This document shows positions 13,495 through 14,661 of a DNA stretch of 14,661 nt, in pieces. The notes below the pieces were generated by a model that was given only the letters and a program-made list of their open reading frames with translations, was not told the DNA's origin and searched no databases. Source of the stretch: Pseudacidobacterium sp036264445 (GTDB lineage: Bacteria; Acidobacteriota; Terriglobia; Terriglobales; Acidobacteriaceae); NCBI GenBank assembly GCA_036264445.1, contig DATAQW010000084.1, forward strand, positions 1 to 14,661, given 5' to 3'. The position numbers were made by a program, and so were the translations under genes. The first letter of the stretch is position 1. The number at the start of each line of letters is the position of its first letter.

Positions 13495-14568
13495 CTACTT
13501 GTGCAGCATTCGTTTTGGATTGGGAGGGCAGGTGGATTCGCGGATGATGAGCTCCGGCACAATCGCCATTTCTTCCGGATAATCTTTTGCTTGTATACGC
13601 CTTAATAAAATGCGCGCTGCGTGAATACCCATGGCATGCAGCGGCTGACGGATAGTTGTAAGACTGGGGTTGTGGTAGGCGGCTCCCTGAATATCATCAA
13701 AGCCTACAACTGATACGTCTTCAGGAACGCGCAGTCCGTGATCGCGGAATGCGCGAATTGCACCGATTGCGGCTATGTCGTTGAACGAAATCAGAGCTGT
13801 GAAGGGCCGTTTCTGCGTCAGAAGTTGCTGCACAACGGGATAGCCAAGCTCGGGAGACGAGACGTTGACTTCCAATTGTACCGTCAGTTCTGGATGCACC
13901 TCGACACCGAGCTTTTTTGCGACTGTGATCAAGCTCTTCCATCGGTCTTCAGAATCCGAGCTGAATGTCTGTCCGCGCATGAAAGCAATCTGTCGATGAC
14001 CCAATTGATGAAGATGATGCATCGCCAACTCAGCGGCCCTGCGGTGGTCGAGCACAATACTGGTAATGCCTTCTATCTTTTTATGGTTGGCGACGGCTAC
14101 CACTGGGAGTGGCAATGGATGCTGTAGTGCTGTGTCAATCGCAATGAATCCTTCAACGGCCCGCTCCATCAGGAGCCGAGGGTATTCTTCAATCAGGTCG
14201 GCTTTACGTCGATGACTGGCTGTCAGATAAAAGTAGCCTTCTTCGAGCAGCACTTCCTCGATGCCATCCATGACCAGCACGGAGTAGCCGTCGCTTAACT
14301 CCGGTACCAGCACGCCAATAGAGAATGTCTGTCTGCGGCGCAGGGACCGCGCGTAGAAGCTCGGACGGTAGTCGAACTTTTTGGCAGCAGCAATCACGCG
14401 GTCGCGTGTTTCTTGCGGAATTGAACGCACACCAGGTGCATTGTTCAATACCAGGGAGATCGTCGCGGGGGAAAGATCAAGGTAGTCGCCCAGAACCTTC
14501 AGGCTGATAGGGCGGCCAGGAAGAAAGGGGCTCTTTTCTTTCTTGGCCGCGGACTTCGATTTTGGCAT
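13495..14568 (-). CDS. LacI-family transcriptional regulator
   Basis: 357 residues from the ATG at 14568. A Lys/Ser-rich tail (about 1-18, KSKSAAKKEKS) precedes the helix-turn-helix at about 21-42 (ISLKVLGDYLDLSPATISLVLN), which differs from the usual IKDVAxxAGVSxxTVSRVLN in the first helix. The hinge region FDYRPSFYARSLRRRQT (about 65-81) contains the typical ARSL minor-groove motif. Residues about 82-350 are a periplasmic-binding-protein-like effector domain (FSIGVLVPELSDGYS, VEGFIAID, HHLHQLGHRQIAFMRG, FTALISFNDIAAIGAIRAF, PEDVSVVGFDD, LTTIRQPLHAMG). It should bind DNA as a dimer and respond to a small molecule, often a sugar; the ligand is not evident. Start uncertain: no Shine-Dalgarno precedes the ATG at 14568 or the in-frame TTG at 14604. 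A TTGAAC, 17 nt, TACAAA pair (14604-14576) would put the mRNA 5' end almost at the ATG. Confidence 0.93.
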   Translation of the reverse strand: MPKSKSAAKKEKSPFLPGRPISLKVLGDYLDLSPATISLVLNNAPGVRSIPQETRDRVIAAAKKFDYRPSFYARSLRRRQTFSIGVLVPELSDGYSVLVMDGIEEVLLEEGYFYLTASHRRKADLIEEYPRLLMERAVEGFIAIDTALQHPLPLPVVAVANHKKIEGITSIVLDHRRAAELAMHHLHQLGHRQIAFMRGQTFSSDSEDRWKSLITVAKKLGVEVHPELTVQLEVNVSSPELGYPVVQQLLTQKRPFTALISFNDIAAIGAIRAFRDHGLRVPEDVSVVGFDDIQGAAYHNPSLTTIRQPLHAMGIHAARILLRRIQAKDYPEEMAIVPELIIRESTCPPNPKRMLHK

Positions 14569-14661
14569 ATCTGTTTTTGTAGTGGTTACAGGCGAAATGT
14601 TCAACTGAAATCAGAGCCGAAACCAATAAGACGGAAGCCGAAGATCATTGCGCAGCAGCCA

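Overview
The window looks like chromosome from an Acidobacteriota bacterium, probably the Terriglobia group. This rests on gene content and style: an Oar-like TonB-dependent receptor with a carboxypeptidase-regulatory-like N-terminus, a multiheme cytochrome c fused to TPR repeats, an exported protein family I cannot name, a LacI-type regulator with a long N-terminus, and moderate GC content by eye. No tRNA, rRNA, CRISPR array, insertion sequence or phage gene is visible.

Layout. (1) Positions 1-1818, minus strand: the N-terminal 606 codons of a TonB-dependent outer-membrane receptor, cut by the window edge. It is preceded by a leader of about 200 nt with two inverted repeats and by a good sigma70-type promoter near 2027-2056. 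(2) Positions 2156-5453, minus strand: a probable operon, in transcription order a YkgJ-type cysteine-cluster protein, a lipoprotein-type SAM hydrolase (DUF62), then a seven-heme cytochrome c with TPR repeats. A 32-bp near-perfect palindrome sits between the last two genes, over the ribosome-binding region of the cytochrome. (3) Positions 5585-8529, plus strand: an exported probable beta-barrel protein with a His-rich tail, a Tat-exported multicopper oxidase overlapping it by 4 nt, and a class III sirtuin 3 nt further on. (4) Positions 8614-12082, plus strand: a tyrosine/homogentisate catabolic operon: homogentisate 1,2-dioxygenase, an uncharacterised 290-residue protein, and fumarylacetoacetase, all joined by start/stop overlaps. 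(5) Positions 12140-14568, minus strand: LacI-family regulator, small exported protein and CutC, in transcription order.

How the genes work together. In region 4 the dioxygenase opens homogentisate to maleylacetoacetate and the last enzyme hydrolyses fumarylacetoacetate. The maleylacetoacetate isomerase that normally joins these steps is not in the window; the uncharacterised gene sits exactly between them. This is the most attractive candidate for new biology here. Region 3 resembles the outer-membrane protein plus multicopper oxidase pairing seen in copper-handling operons, but the oxidase has Phe where the axial Met of the type 1 copper usually lies. Region 2 combines extracytoplasmic redox and metal-binding functions with a SAM hydrolase apparently directed outside the cytoplasm, where its known substrate is not expected.
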